Assembly (NCBI RefSeq): GCF_014189535.1
Contig: NZ_CP050307.1
Location: 310,001 to 374,000 of the forward strand
Direction: 5' to 3'
Source of the DNA: Rhizobium lusitanum
GTDB taxonomy: Bacteria > Pseudomonadota > Alphaproteobacteria > Rhizobiales > Rhizobiaceae
Length of the DNA: 64,000 bases
Under the pieces are notes generated by a model that saw only the letters and a program-made list of their open reading frames with translations, did not search any database and was not told the origin of the DNA. Shown piece by piece: positions 34,675 to 43,376 of this stretch. How positions within the stretch are numbered: position 1 is the first letter of the stretch; each line of letters starts with the position of its first letter. The position numbers and the translations under genes are program-made.

Positions 34675-36258
34675 ATGCCGGGCGAAAAGACGATTTCGAA
34701 CATCCTGCAGCCGACACGGCGCCGGTTCCTGCAAACCGCGGGCGCCTTGTCGGCGACGCTTTCGGCAGGCGGGCTTTTACTTCCCGGCAGCGCTGCGGCG
34801 CAGGCGGAAACGCCGGTCCGGGGCGGGCATCTCGTGCTCGGGCTGGACACGGCCTCGAGCTCGGACAGGCTCGATCCTGCCTTCTATACCGAAGCCTATA
34901 TGTACACGGTCGGCTTCCAGCTCTTCAACACCGTCGTCGAACTCGGCCCGGACGGTAAGCTGATCGGCGCGCTCGCCGAAAGCTGGGAACCGGCAACGCC
35001 CGATGGCAGCAAGTGGGTCTTCAAGCTGAAGAAGGGCATCCAGTTCCATAATGGCAAGGAACTGACCGCGCAGGACGTTGTCTACTCGCTCAATCATCAC
35101 CGCGGCGAAAAGAGCAATTCCGGCGGCAAGGGCCAGCTTCTGTCGGTCACCGACATCAGCGCCAGCGACACGCATGAAGTCACCGTCACGCTGAACTCCG
35201 GCAATGCCGATTTCCCGGCCGCTCTCGTCGACTACCACCTCGGCATCGGCCCCGACGGCGGCGATTTCGACAAGGGTGTCGGCACCGGCGCCTTCATTCT
35301 CGAAGACTTCCAGCCTGGCGTTCGCGCGCTGACCAAGCGCAACCCGAATTACTGGGCATCGGACCGCGCCTTCGTCGATTCCGTCGAAACTATCGCCATG
35401 AGCGATGCGACGGCCCGCATGGCGGCGCTTCTGAGCGGACAGGTTCACATCATCAACCGCGTCGAGCCGCGTGCCGTCAGCCGGCTCACGGCACGGCCGG
35501 GCGTGCAGATCCTGCGCTCTCAGGAAAACACGATGTACTGCTTCCCGATGCGGGTCGACACTGCTCCCTACAACAATCTCGACCTGCGGCTGGCGCTGAA
35601 ATATGCGATCGACCGCGAGGAGTTGCAGAAGAGCCTGCTCGTTGGTACGGGCGCCATCGGCAACGATAATCCAATCGCTTCCTGGAACCCCTATTTCGCC
35701 AAGGACATTCCGCAGCGCGCCTATGACCCCGAGAAGGCGGCCTTCCACTTCAAGAAGGCGGGTTCGCCGAGCGGTATCCAGATCAGCGCCTCCGACAACG
35801 GCTTCCCCGGCTCGGTCGACGCGGCACAGCTCTATCAGGCGTCCGCCGCCAAGGCCGGCATCACCATCGATGTCGACCGCGTGCCCTCCGACGGATATTG
35901 GGACGAGGTCTGGCTGAAGAAGCCGTTCGTCGCCTCCAACTGGTCGGTACGCCCGACGGCCGACGCCATGCTGTCGCTGATCCTCCAGTCCGACGCGCCT
36001 TGGAACGAAACCGCCTGGCGCGACGAGTCCTTCGACAAGCTGCTGGCAGCGGCGCGTGTCGAGCTGGACGAGACCAAGCGCAAGCAGATCTATCATGACC
36101 TGCAGCTCAAGCTGGTGAACGAAGGCGGCGAGATCATCCCGCTCTTCGTCGACAATCTGGCGGCTGCCAGCGACAAGGTCGGCGGCTATGTTCCTGTGCC
36201 GGGCGGCGGCGATCTCAGCGGCTACCGCATCGCCGAGCGTGCCTGGCTCAAGGCCTAA
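34675..36258 (+). CDS. ABC transporter substrate-binding protein, DppA type, Tat-exported
   Basis: 527 residues from ATG 34675. The N-terminus has a twin-arginine motif (TRRRFLQTAGA, Arg15-17), a hydrophobic stretch and AQA near residue 44, so export by Tat is likely. SBP_bac_5 hallmarks follow: FQLFNTVVELGPDGKLIGAL, LAESWEPATPDGSKWVFKLK and GIQFHNGKELTAQDVVYSL. The ligand is unknown; with an M20 amidohydrolase upstream and a homocysteine methyltransferase downstream, an acylated or thioether amino acid is possible. A true terminator-like hairpin follows. Confidence 0.87.
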   Translation: MPGEKTISNILQPTRRRFLQTAGALSATLSAGGLLLPGSAAAQAETPVRGGHLVLGLDTASSSDRLDPAFYTEAYMYTVGFQLFNTVVELGPDGKLIGALAESWEPATPDGSKWVFKLKKGIQFHNGKELTAQDVVYSLNHHRGEKSNSGGKGQLLSVTDISASDTHEVTVTLNSGNADFPAALVDYHLGIGPDGGDFDKGVGTGAFILEDFQPGVRALTKRNPNYWASDRAFVDSVETIAMSDATARMAALLSGQVHIINRVEPRAVSRLTARPGVQILRSQENTMYCFPMRVDTAPYNNLDLRLALKYAIDREELQKSLLVGTGAIGNDNPIASWNPYFAKDIPQRAYDPEKAAFHFKKAGSPSGIQISASDNGFPGSVDAAQLYQASAAKAGITIDVDRVPSDGYWDEVWLKKPFVASNWSVRPTADAMLSLILQSDAPWNETAWRDESFDKLLAAARVELDETKRKQIYHDLQLKLVNEGGEIIPLFVDNLAAASDKVGGYVPVPGGGDLSGYRIAERAWLKA

Positions 36259-36286
36259 AACATCTCGCAACAGAACGCCTATCGGT

Positions 36287-36316
36287 CCCCGGATTGTTAT
36301 CCGGGGGCTCTTTTTT
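36287..36316 (+). terminator. Rho-independent terminator after the SBP gene
   Basis: CCCCGGAT and ATCCGGGG form a perfect 8-bp stem with loop TGTT, followed by GCTC and TTTTTT at 36311-36316. It lies 28 bases after the SBP stop and before the permease genes, so it probably attenuates rather than ends the operon. Confidence 0.88.
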
Positions 36317-36395
36317 CCAGATAGGGCCGCTAAACCGTTGCGCTAGGCTGTCATTCGCGATAGCGGCCATGCGTGGAATTTTTCGGAACAGACAG

Positions 36396-37427
36396 ATGAA
36401 CAACCAGCCTCTGGCTGAGGAGATCCAGCTCGAAACGCAGGCATTGGCGCCACCGGCACGCAAATCGGCCGGCGGTCATCTCTTGCGCCTGCTTATCAAG
36501 CGTCTGGCTCTCGGTCTCGTGCTGTTATGGGCGGTCTCGCTGGTCATCTTTGCCGGCACCCAGATTCTCCCCGGCGATGTCGCAACCGCGATGCTCGGCC
36601 AGCAGGCAACGCCGGAGGCGGTCGCCAGCATCCGCAAGGAACTCGGGCTCGAAAAGCCCGCGCCACAACGTTACGTCGAATGGCTAGGCGGCGCCGTGCG
36701 CGGCGATTTTGGGCGCAGCTCCAGTAACCGCCAGGATATCGCCAAAAGTATCGCGCCACGCCTGAAGAACACGCTTTATCTGGCGGCGATGGCGGCGATC
36801 ATTGCTGTGCCTTTGTCCATCCTGCTTGGAATCCTCTGCGTGCTTTACGTTGGGACCTGGGTCGACCGGACCATCGGCATCGTCACGCTCAGCGCCATAT
36901 CGCTACCGGAGTTTTTCGCGGGCTACCTGCTGATCGCCTATTTTTCCGTGAGCCATTTCTGGCTTCCAAGCAGCGCCACGGTCTCCGACGCCATGCCCCT
37001 GGGGCAACGCCTCATCACCATGCTGCTTCCCTGCCTGACGCTGGTTCTGGCCGTCGTCGGACACATGATGCGGATGACGCGGGTAGCGCTTCTGAACGTC
37101 ATGGCGTCTCCTTATATCGAGACGGCGTTCCTGAAGGGGCTGCCGGGCTGGCGTATCATCTGGAAACATGCGCTGCCGAATGCGGTGTCGCCGATCGTCA
37201 ATGTCGTGGCCCTCAATCTCGCCTATCTCATCGTCGGCGTCGTCGTGGTCGAGGTGATCTTCGTCTATCCCGGCATGGGGCAGTATCTCGTTGACCACGT
37301 AGCCAAGCGTGACGTGCCGGTCGTGCAGGCCGCCGGCCTGATATTCGCCGCCGTCTATATCCTGCTCAATATCGTCGCCGACATGGTCGCCATTCTTGCC
37401 AATCCCCGATTGAGGCATCCGCGATGA
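36396..37427 (+). CDS. ABC transporter permease, DppB type
   Basis: 343 residues from ATG 36396; ATG 36369 is an alternative. After a polar 35-residue N-terminus, the first span is LLIKRLALGLVLLWAVSLVI. ILPGDVATAMLGQQATPEAV and VFVYPGMGQYLVDHVAKRDV-like segments are DppB hallmarks. It is translated after the terminator-like hairpin and overlaps the next permease by four bases. Confidence 0.88.
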   Translation: MNNQPLAEEIQLETQALAPPARKSAGGHLLRLLIKRLALGLVLLWAVSLVIFAGTQILPGDVATAMLGQQATPEAVASIRKELGLEKPAPQRYVEWLGGAVRGDFGRSSSNRQDIAKSIAPRLKNTLYLAAMAAIIAVPLSILLGILCVLYVGTWVDRTIGIVTLSAISLPEFFAGYLLIAYFSVSHFWLPSSATVSDAMPLGQRLITMLLPCLTLVLAVVGHMMRMTRVALLNVMASPYIETAFLKGLPGWRIIWKHALPNAVSPIVNVVALNLAYLIVGVVVVEVIFVYPGMGQYLVDHVAKRDVPVVQAAGLIFAAVYILLNIVADMVAILANPRLRHPR

Positions 37428-38254
37428 GAAATCTGCCGCGTTTGACGCCCCTGGCGGTGCTCGGTCTTGCGGGCCTGGTGATTTTTCTCGTTATGGCGCT
37501 GCTGGCGCCATGGATCGCACCGCATCCGGTATCGCAAGTGGTCGGCGGCGTTTGGGACATGCCATCCGCCAACGCGCTGCTCGGCACGGATAATATCGGC
37601 CGCGATCTCTTTTCGCGGCTGCTCTGGGGCGCGCGCATCACTTTCGTCATTGCGGCACTTGCGACCATCCTTGCTTTCGTCATTGGCGTCTCGCTCGGTT
37701 TATACGCTGCCGTCCGGCGCGGGATCATCGATCAGGTGCTGTCGCGGTTGAACGATCTGGCGATGGCGATCCCGACGCTGATCCTGGCGCTGGTCGTGCT
37801 CGCCGTTCTGCCGAAAACCATGATCGTGCTCATTCTCGTCATGGCCGGGCTTGATGCGACGCGGGTCTTCCGCGTCAGTCGGGCGCTTGCCAGCGATCTG
37901 GTCACCCTGGATTATGTCGAAGTGGCGCGCCTTCGCGGCGAGGGCTGGGGCTGGATCATCTTCAAGGAAATCCTGCCGAACGCACTGTCACCGCTGCTCG
38001 CCGAATTCGGCTTGCGCTTCGCCTTTGCCATTCTCTTCTTGTCGACGCTCTCCTTCCTCGGCCTCGGCGTCCAGCCGCCGATTGCCGATTGGGGCAGCCT
38101 GGTGAAGGAGAACAAGGACGGGCTGGTGTTCGGTGTCTTCGCCGCCCTCATTCCGGGCGCTGCGATCGCGATCCTCGTCATCTGCGTCAATCTCGTCGTG
38201 GACTGGATGCTCCAGAAGACGACCAGCCTGAAAGGCGTTCGCCGCCATGGCTGA
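37424..38254 (+). CDS. ABC transporter permease, DppC type
   Basis: 276 residues. LGTDNIGRDLFSRLLWGARI is the DppC hallmark; LGLGVQPPIADWGSLVKENK lies near the C-terminus. About six spans. The stop overlaps the ATPase start by eight bases. It lacks the longer N-terminal tail of the DppC at 25656. Confidence 0.88.
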   Translation: MRNLPRLTPLAVLGLAGLVIFLVMALLAPWIAPHPVSQVVGGVWDMPSANALLGTDNIGRDLFSRLLWGARITFVIAALATILAFVIGVSLGLYAAVRRGIIDQVLSRLNDLAMAIPTLILALVVLAVLPKTMIVLILVMAGLDATRVFRVSRALASDLVTLDYVEVARLRGEGWGWIIFKEILPNALSPLLAEFGLRFAFAILFLSTLSFLGLGVQPPIADWGSLVKENKDGLVFGVFAALIPGAAIAILVICVNLVVDWMLQKTTSLKGVRRHG

Positions 38255-39881
38255 GACCTTGCTCAAAGTTACCGATCTGGAGATCAAGGCCGGCGATCAG
38301 ATCATCGTCGACAAGGTGTCGTTCACGCTGGAAAAGGGACGTGTTCTCGGCCTGATCGGTGAATCCGGAGCGGGAAAATCCACGATCGGGCTTGCCTCGC
38401 TCGGCTATAGCCGCGACGGGTTGCGCATCACCGGTGGTCGCGCGGATCTGAACGGCACTGACATCCTAGCCCTGCGCGGTCGCGATTCCAGGCGCCTGCG
38501 CGGCGCGGCGGTCACCTATGTCGCGCAGTCGGCCGCTGCAGCCTTCAATCCGGCCTATCCGCTCATCGAACAGGTGATCGAAGCCACGCTCTGGCACGGT
38601 CTCATGAACCGCAGCGACGCCATAGCCCGGGCAAAGGAACTCTTTGCCCTACTCGGTCTTCCCGATCCCCAGAATTTCGGCGATCGCTATCCGCATCAGG
38701 CGTCCGGCGGCCAGTTGCAGCGTGCCATGACGGCGATGGCGCTGTGCCCGCATCCCGAACTGATCGTCTTTGACGAGCCGACGACCGCGCTCGACGTGAC
38801 CACCCAGATCGAAGTCCTCGCCGCCATCAAGCAGGCGATCGAGAAGACCGGGACCTCCGCGCTCTACATCTCCCACGATCTTGCCGTGGTGGCGCAGGTG
38901 GCCGACGAAATTCTCGTGTTGCGCCATGGTCGGATGGTCGAGCAGGGGCCGGTCGATCGTATCTTCAATGCGCCGCAGGAAGATTATACCAAGCAACTCG
39001 TCTCCATGCGTCAGTCCGAAAAACTGGCCAAGCCGGTGGCGGATGCAGATGCCCTTCTCAGCATCAAGGACATAGAGGCGGGGTACACGCCAGGGACGAC
39101 CGTGCTCAAAGGCATCAGCCTTGAGATTGGTCGCGGCGAAACGTTGGCGGTTGTGGGCGAATCCGGTTCGGGCAAATCGACGCTGGCGCGTGTCGTCACC
39201 GGCCTGCTGCCGGCCGACAAGGGCAGCCTGCGCTTCAACGGACAGACCTTGCCGACCGATCTTGCCTCACGCGGACGCGAGATCCTGCGTGATATACAGA
39301 TCATCAACCAGATCCCTGATCTTGCGCTCAACCCGCGCCAGACCGTCGAGGCGATCCTCGCCCGACCGCTTGCCTTCTATTTCGGTCTTGGCGGTGCGGA
39401 ACTCGACCGGCGCGTGACAGCGCTGCTCGATCAGGTCGAACTTGCGCAGACCATGCGCGGGCGCTATCCCTCGGAACTCTCCGGCGGCCAGAAGCAGCGC
39501 ATCTGCATTGCGCGTGCGCTGGCTGCCGCGCCTAAGTTGATCATTTGCGACGAGCCGACATCGGCGCTCGATCCGCTGGTGGCCGAAGGCATTCTTGGTC
39601 TTCTGACACGGCTACAAAACGAGAGCGGCACATCCTATCTGTTCATCACGCACGATCTCGCCATCGTGCGTGCCATAGCTGATACGGTTGCGGTCATGCT
39701 GGATGGTAAAATAGTGCGCTATGGCCGCAAGAGCGACGTGCTGGCACCGCCCTTCGACCCTTATACGGAAAAGCTGATCGCATCGGTCCCGGAAATGCGC
39801 CCTGGCTGGCTGGACGAGGCCATCGCCCGGCGCACGCCCGGAAAAAGCCGCCCGCTGACTGCTGCCGAAATTACGATTTAG
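38247..39881 (+). CDS. Fused double ABC transporter ATP-binding protein (DppDF/GsiA type)
   Basis: 544 residues holding two complete ABC domains. The first has Walker A GESGAGKST at 38-46, the signature ASGGQLQRAMTAMAL and Walker B LIVFDEPTTALDVT. The second has Walker A GESGSGKST near residue 304, the signature LSGGQKQRICIARAL and Walker B LIICDEPTSALDPL. Such fusions, as in GsiA/YejF, combine the DppD and DppF roles. The importer with the two permeases is thus complete. Contrast with the separate ATPases at 26545 and 27387. Confidence 0.9.
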   Translation: MAETLLKVTDLEIKAGDQIIVDKVSFTLEKGRVLGLIGESGAGKSTIGLASLGYSRDGLRITGGRADLNGTDILALRGRDSRRLRGAAVTYVAQSAAAAFNPAYPLIEQVIEATLWHGLMNRSDAIARAKELFALLGLPDPQNFGDRYPHQASGGQLQRAMTAMALCPHPELIVFDEPTTALDVTTQIEVLAAIKQAIEKTGTSALYISHDLAVVAQVADEILVLRHGRMVEQGPVDRIFNAPQEDYTKQLVSMRQSEKLAKPVADADALLSIKDIEAGYTPGTTVLKGISLEIGRGETLAVVGESGSGKSTLARVVTGLLPADKGSLRFNGQTLPTDLASRGREILRDIQIINQIPDLALNPRQTVEAILARPLAFYFGLGGAELDRRVTALLDQVELAQTMRGRYPSELSGGQKQRICIARALAAAPKLIICDEPTSALDPLVAEGILGLLTRLQNESGTSYLFITHDLAIVRAIADTVAVMLDGKIVRYGRKSDVLAPPFDPYTEKLIASVPEMRPGWLDEAIARRTPGKSRPLTAAEITI

Positions 39882-39901
39882 TAGAAACAAGGAATGACAC
39901 G

Positions 39902-40816
39902 ATGACAAAGCGCGGACTTATTCTGGATGGTGGCACCGGCCGCGAACTCGAACGTATCGGCGCGCCTTTCCGTCAGCCGGAATGGTCGGCGCTGGCCTTG
40001 ATGGAAGCGCCTGAATTCGTCCGCAAGGTCCATGACAATTACATCGAGGCCGGCACCGACGTCATCACGACCAATAGCTACGCCGTGGTACCGTTCCATA
40101 TCGGTGACGAGCGTTTTGAAGCTGATGGCGCCATGTTGGCCGCACGCGCCGGGCGCATTGCGCGCGAGGCGGCGGATGCATCGACGGATCGCAAGATCCT
40201 CGTTGCCGGTTCGCTGCCGCCGGTCTTCGGTTCCTACCAGCCGGATCTTTTCGACCCCAAGCGGGCAGGGCACTATCTCGATACGTTGGTCGGCGGCATG
40301 ACACCCTACGTGGATTTGTGGCTCGCCGAAACCCAGAGCAGCCTGGCTGAGGCGCGCGCCGCCCGTGAGGCGACGCTTTCGACCGGCAAGCCCCTCTGGG
40401 TCTCCTTCACCTTGCGCGACGATCTCGCTCCCTCGGACATGCCGGAACCGCTGCTGCGCTCGAACGAGACCGTCAAGGCCGCCGCCGAACTCGTTGCTTC
40501 CTTCGGCGGCGAGGCCATGCTGTTCAATTGCAGCATGCCGGAAGTCATGGAAGCGGCGATCGAAACGGCGCGCGCCACCTTCGCTGCCCTCGGCGCAGAC
40601 ATTCAGGTCGGAGTCTATGCCAACGCGTTTGGCTCGCAGCAGGGCGATGAGGAGGCGAATGCCACACTGAGCGAAATCCGCAACGATCTCGATCCCGACA
40701 GCTACGGCCAGTGGGCCGGGCGCTGGGCCGCCTCCGGCGCCAGCATCATCGGCGGCTGCTGCGGTATCGGCGTGGATCACATCCACGCGCTGTCGGGCCG
40801 CTATCGCTGCATCTGA
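39902..40816 (+). CDS. Homocysteine S-methyltransferase-family protein
   Basis: 304 residues. The zinc ligands Cys210 (LFNCSMPE), Cys286 and Cys287 (IIGGCCGIG) of the S-methyltransferase barrel are all present, as is LILDGGTGRELERIG at the N-terminus. Members such as MmuM transfer methyl from S-methylmethionine to homocysteine; some family members use other methylated sulfur donors. It ends the importer operon 20 bases after the ATPase, so the imported compound may be the methyl donor. Substrate is inferred only. Confidence 0.85.
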   Translation: MTKRGLILDGGTGRELERIGAPFRQPEWSALALMEAPEFVRKVHDNYIEAGTDVITTNSYAVVPFHIGDERFEADGAMLAARAGRIAREAADASTDRKILVAGSLPPVFGSYQPDLFDPKRAGHYLDTLVGGMTPYVDLWLAETQSSLAEARAAREATLSTGKPLWVSFTLRDDLAPSDMPEPLLRSNETVKAAAELVASFGGEAMLFNCSMPEVMEAAIETARATFAALGADIQVGVYANAFGSQQGDEEANATLSEIRNDLDPDSYGQWAGRWAASGASIIGGCCGIGVDHIHALSGRYRCI

Positions 40817-40872
40817 GCAGTCGATCTTCCATGCGGGCGTGATGAGGCAAGCCCGGTCCGACCGGCCAAGTC

Positions 40873-41763
40873 TTAAAGCGCGCCGCTTCTGTTGAGCGAG
40901 ATCGCGTAGACGCTGGTGGTCGCGGTGATGAAGAGCTTGTGCTTGCCGCGTCCGCCGAAGCAGAGGTTGGACACGGTCTCGGGAACCAGCAGCTTACCCA
41001 TGAGGTGACCATCCGGCGCGATACAATGGACCCCGTCGCGCGCGGAGGACCAGAGATTGCCGTCGCTATCCAGCCGCATTCCGTCGGCACAGCCCGGCGA
41101 GATCACATGAAAGACCTCGCCGCCGGTCAGTCGCCAGTTTTCGCCGACATTGAAGACGCGGATATGTTGTGGATCGTTGCTGTGCATGCGGCCGGTATCG
41201 GCGACATACAGCTTCTTCTCGTCGGGGCTGAAGGCAAGTCCGTTCGGGCAATTGAAGTCGGTGAGCACGGCCGACATCGAACCTGAGGCATCGACACGAT
41301 AGACGTTGCAGGGCGATTCCTGCTCGCTTTTATAGCCTTCGTAATCGGTGGCGATGCCGTAATGCGGGTCGGTGAACCAGATGGCACCATCTGAGGCGAC
41401 GATGACATCGTTGGGCGAATTCAGTCGCTTGCCCTGATAGCTGTCGGCAATGACCGTGATCGAACCATCATATTCCGTCCGGGTCACGCGCCGGCCACCA
41501 TGCTCGCAGCTCACAAGACGACCCTGCCGGTCGCGGGTGTGGCCGTTGGAGAAGTTCGACGGTTCGCGATAAATGCTCGTGCCGAGGCCGGGTATCCAGC
41601 GCATGATGCGGTTGTTGGGGATGTCAGAAAACAGAAGGCAGTTCTGATCGCCGAACCAGACGGGTCCCTCAACCCAATCGAAGCCGGTGGCAATCTGCTT
41701 CACGGGTGCGTTGCCGAGGACGAAGCGACCGAAGACCGGATCCACGATTTCGAAGAACGACAT
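40873..41763 (-). CDS. SMP-30/gluconolactonase-family protein
   Basis: 296 residues from ATG 41763, behind GGAGGTAA. The six-bladed propeller motifs are EGPVWFGDQNCLLFSDIPNN, NGHTRDRQGRLVSCEHGG, RLNSPNDVIVASDGAIWFTD and CPNGLAFSPDEKKLYVADTG, with the metal-binding Glu, Asn and Asp typical of gluconolactonases. It should hydrolyse an aldono-lactone to the open acid. No signal peptide, so cytoplasmic. The LacI palindrome at 41793-41808 lies upstream. Confidence 0.87.
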   Translation of the reverse strand: MSFFEIVDPVFGRFVLGNAPVKQIATGFDWVEGPVWFGDQNCLLFSDIPNNRIMRWIPGLGTSIYREPSNFSNGHTRDRQGRLVSCEHGGRRVTRTEYDGSITVIADSYQGKRLNSPNDVIVASDGAIWFTDPHYGIATDYEGYKSEQESPCNVYRVDASGSMSAVLTDFNCPNGLAFSPDEKKLYVADTGRMHSNDPQHIRVFNVGENWRLTGGEVFHVISPGCADGMRLDSDGNLWSSARDGVHCIAPDGHLMGKLLVPETVSNLCFGGRGKHKLFITATTSVYAISLNRSGAL

Positions 41764-41792
41764 TTTGACATTACCTCCCATAATGCTGCATC

Positions 41793-41808
41793 CTGTTATC
41801 GATAACAT
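41793..41808. promoter_or_regulatory. LacI-type operator between SMP-30 and GlcG-like genes
   Basis: CTGTTATCGATAACAT is 15/16 identical to the perfect palindrome ATGTTATCGATAACAT at 44351 and 51500. It lies in the 78-base gap between two divergent genes and could govern both. Confidence 0.75.
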
Positions 41809-41841
41809 AATCGGATGCGTCCGCAAGCGGGAGGATAATGC

Positions 41842-42261
41842 ATGAGCCATATTGTGGCGTCGAGTGTCTTGAGCGACGAGGGAGTGATCAAGCTGTTGAC
41901 AGCGGCGATCGGCGAGGCCGCCGCGATGGGGCAGCCGCAATGCATCGCCATTGTTGATGCAAGCGGCGTGTTGCTTGCCTCTTTCCGCATGCGCGGATCG
42001 CGTTTCCTGTCGTTGAAAAGTGCGCTCGCCAAGGCTCGCACGGCAGCATCCATTGGAGCGCCGAGCCATTCCGTTCCCGAACATGCAAAGCTCCTGCTGG
42101 CGGCTGCCACGCAAGGTGAGGCAACGGGTCTCAGGGGCGGTCTTCCCATCCGCATCGCCGGCGTGCTTGTCGGCGGGATCGGCGTTGGGTCCGGCTCGGG
42201 AGAACAGGACGAGGCGGTTGCCCTTGTTGCGCTGAAGGCTATTGGGGCGGATCTGGACTGA
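41842..42261 (+). CDS. GlcG/HbpS-family (PF03928) protein
   Basis: 139 residues of the GlcG/HbpS (haem-degrading, DUF336) fold. GQPQCIAIVDASGVLLASFRM, LAKARTAASIGAPSHSVPE and GGLPIRIAGVLVGGIGVGSG are family hallmarks. Such proteins occur in glycolate, sugar and polyol operons, where their role is unclear. It diverges from the lactonase gene and is followed by a strong terminator. Confidence 0.85.
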   Translation: MSHIVASSVLSDEGVIKLLTAAIGEAAAMGQPQCIAIVDASGVLLASFRMRGSRFLSLKSALAKARTAASIGAPSHSVPEHAKLLLAAATQGEATGLRGGLPIRIAGVLVGGIGVGSGSGEQDEAVALVALKAIGADLD

Positions 42262-42281
42262 AAGGCCTGATCACTCGCGAA

Positions 42282-42327
42282 CAGGACCTGCCGGTAAATC
42301 ATCCTTGCCGGCAGGCCCTGTTTTTTT
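42282..42327. terminator. Bidirectional rho-independent terminator
   Basis: CAGGACCTGCCGG pairs with CCGGCAGGCCCTG (one bulge/mismatch) around a 13-base loop, and TTTTTTT follows at 42321-42327 on the plus strand. It sits between the GlcG-like gene and the convergent idnD-like gene and probably ends both. Confidence 0.85.
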
Positions 42328-42333
42328 GATGCG

Positions 42334-43366
42334 TCAGGCGAAGACGATCTGAGCCTTCATGGCGCGGCTGCGATCCGAGGCGATCTCGAAGGCGCTGATG
42401 GCGTCAATCAGCGGCACGGAATGGGTGATCAACGGCTTTACGTCGATCAGGCCCTTGCGCATCAGGTCGACGCCGAAGGCGGAATTCCTCGTGGAAGCGG
42501 AACGAGCCGCGCAGATCCAGTTCCTTCGCCGTAATCGCCATCATCGGCAGCGTCATGTCGCCGCCAAGGCCCAATTGCACGATGATACCGCGCGGTCGGA
42601 GCGCGGCGATGCCGCCGACGAGGGCAGGGGCAGCGCCGGAGCATTCATAGAGCACATCGAAGGTGCCCTTGTCGGCCGAATAGGCGGCGAGTGCCTCGGG
42701 GTCTTCCTTGGTGTTGATGACCCTGTCCGCGCCAGCCTGTTTTGCAACGGAAAGCGTGAAATCCGACAGATCGGTCGCGACGATTTCCACGGCACCGGCG
42801 CGGCGTGCGGCCAGAATCGACAGCACGCCGATCGGTCCGCACCCGGTGACGAGAACGCGCTTGCCGAGCAGCTCGCCAGCGCGCTTTGTCGCGTGCAGGG
42901 TCACGGCCAGTGGTTCGGCCATCGCGGCTTCACCGGACGTCAGGCCGTCGGCGGGAACGCATTGAATGGCATCGGCGACCAGCGTTTCGCGGAACGCGCC
43001 CTGAATATGCGGGAAGGGCATGGCGCTGCCATAGAAGCGCATGTTCAGGCACTGATTGTGCAGGCCTTGCTGGCAATAGCGGCACGTCCGGCAGGGACGT
43101 GATGGGGAAACGGCGACGAGCTGGCCGACCTCGAGCCCTTGGACACCAGGCCCAAGGGCCGTAACCGTTGCGCTGACTTCGTGTCCGAGGATCATCGGCT
43201 GCTTCAGGCGGACCGCGCCGAAGCCGCCGTGATTGTAATAATGCAGGTCGCTGCCGCAGACCCCGCCAGTGGCGAGCTTCAGCTTGACCTCACCCGCACC
43301 CGGCTCTTCCTCCGGATAGTCCTCGATCCGCAAATCCTTGGCGGCGTGAGCGACGATGGCTTTCAT
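42334..43366 (-). pseudogene. idnD: L-idonate 5-dehydrogenase-like zinc MDR enzyme, frameshifted
   Basis: From ATG 43366 the zinc alcohol dehydrogenase frame runs to residue about 295: catalytic Cys37, His62 and Glu63, structural cysteines C92, C95, C98 and C106, and a Rossmann GCGPIGVLS. It then leaves frame within FHEEF and stops at 42404. Removing one G at 42481 or 42482 restores AFGVDLMRKGLIDVKPL to a stop at 42334, 343 residues, the length of E. coli IdnD. The enzyme would oxidise L-idonate to 5-ketogluconate. It is either a real mutation or a sequencing error. Confidence 0.85.
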
Positions 43367-43376
43367 GTCTTTCTCC

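Noticed and set aside
34777..36270. 497-codon minus-strand open frame
   Set aside because: It lies wholly opposite the clear Dpp-type SBP gene and has no family features.
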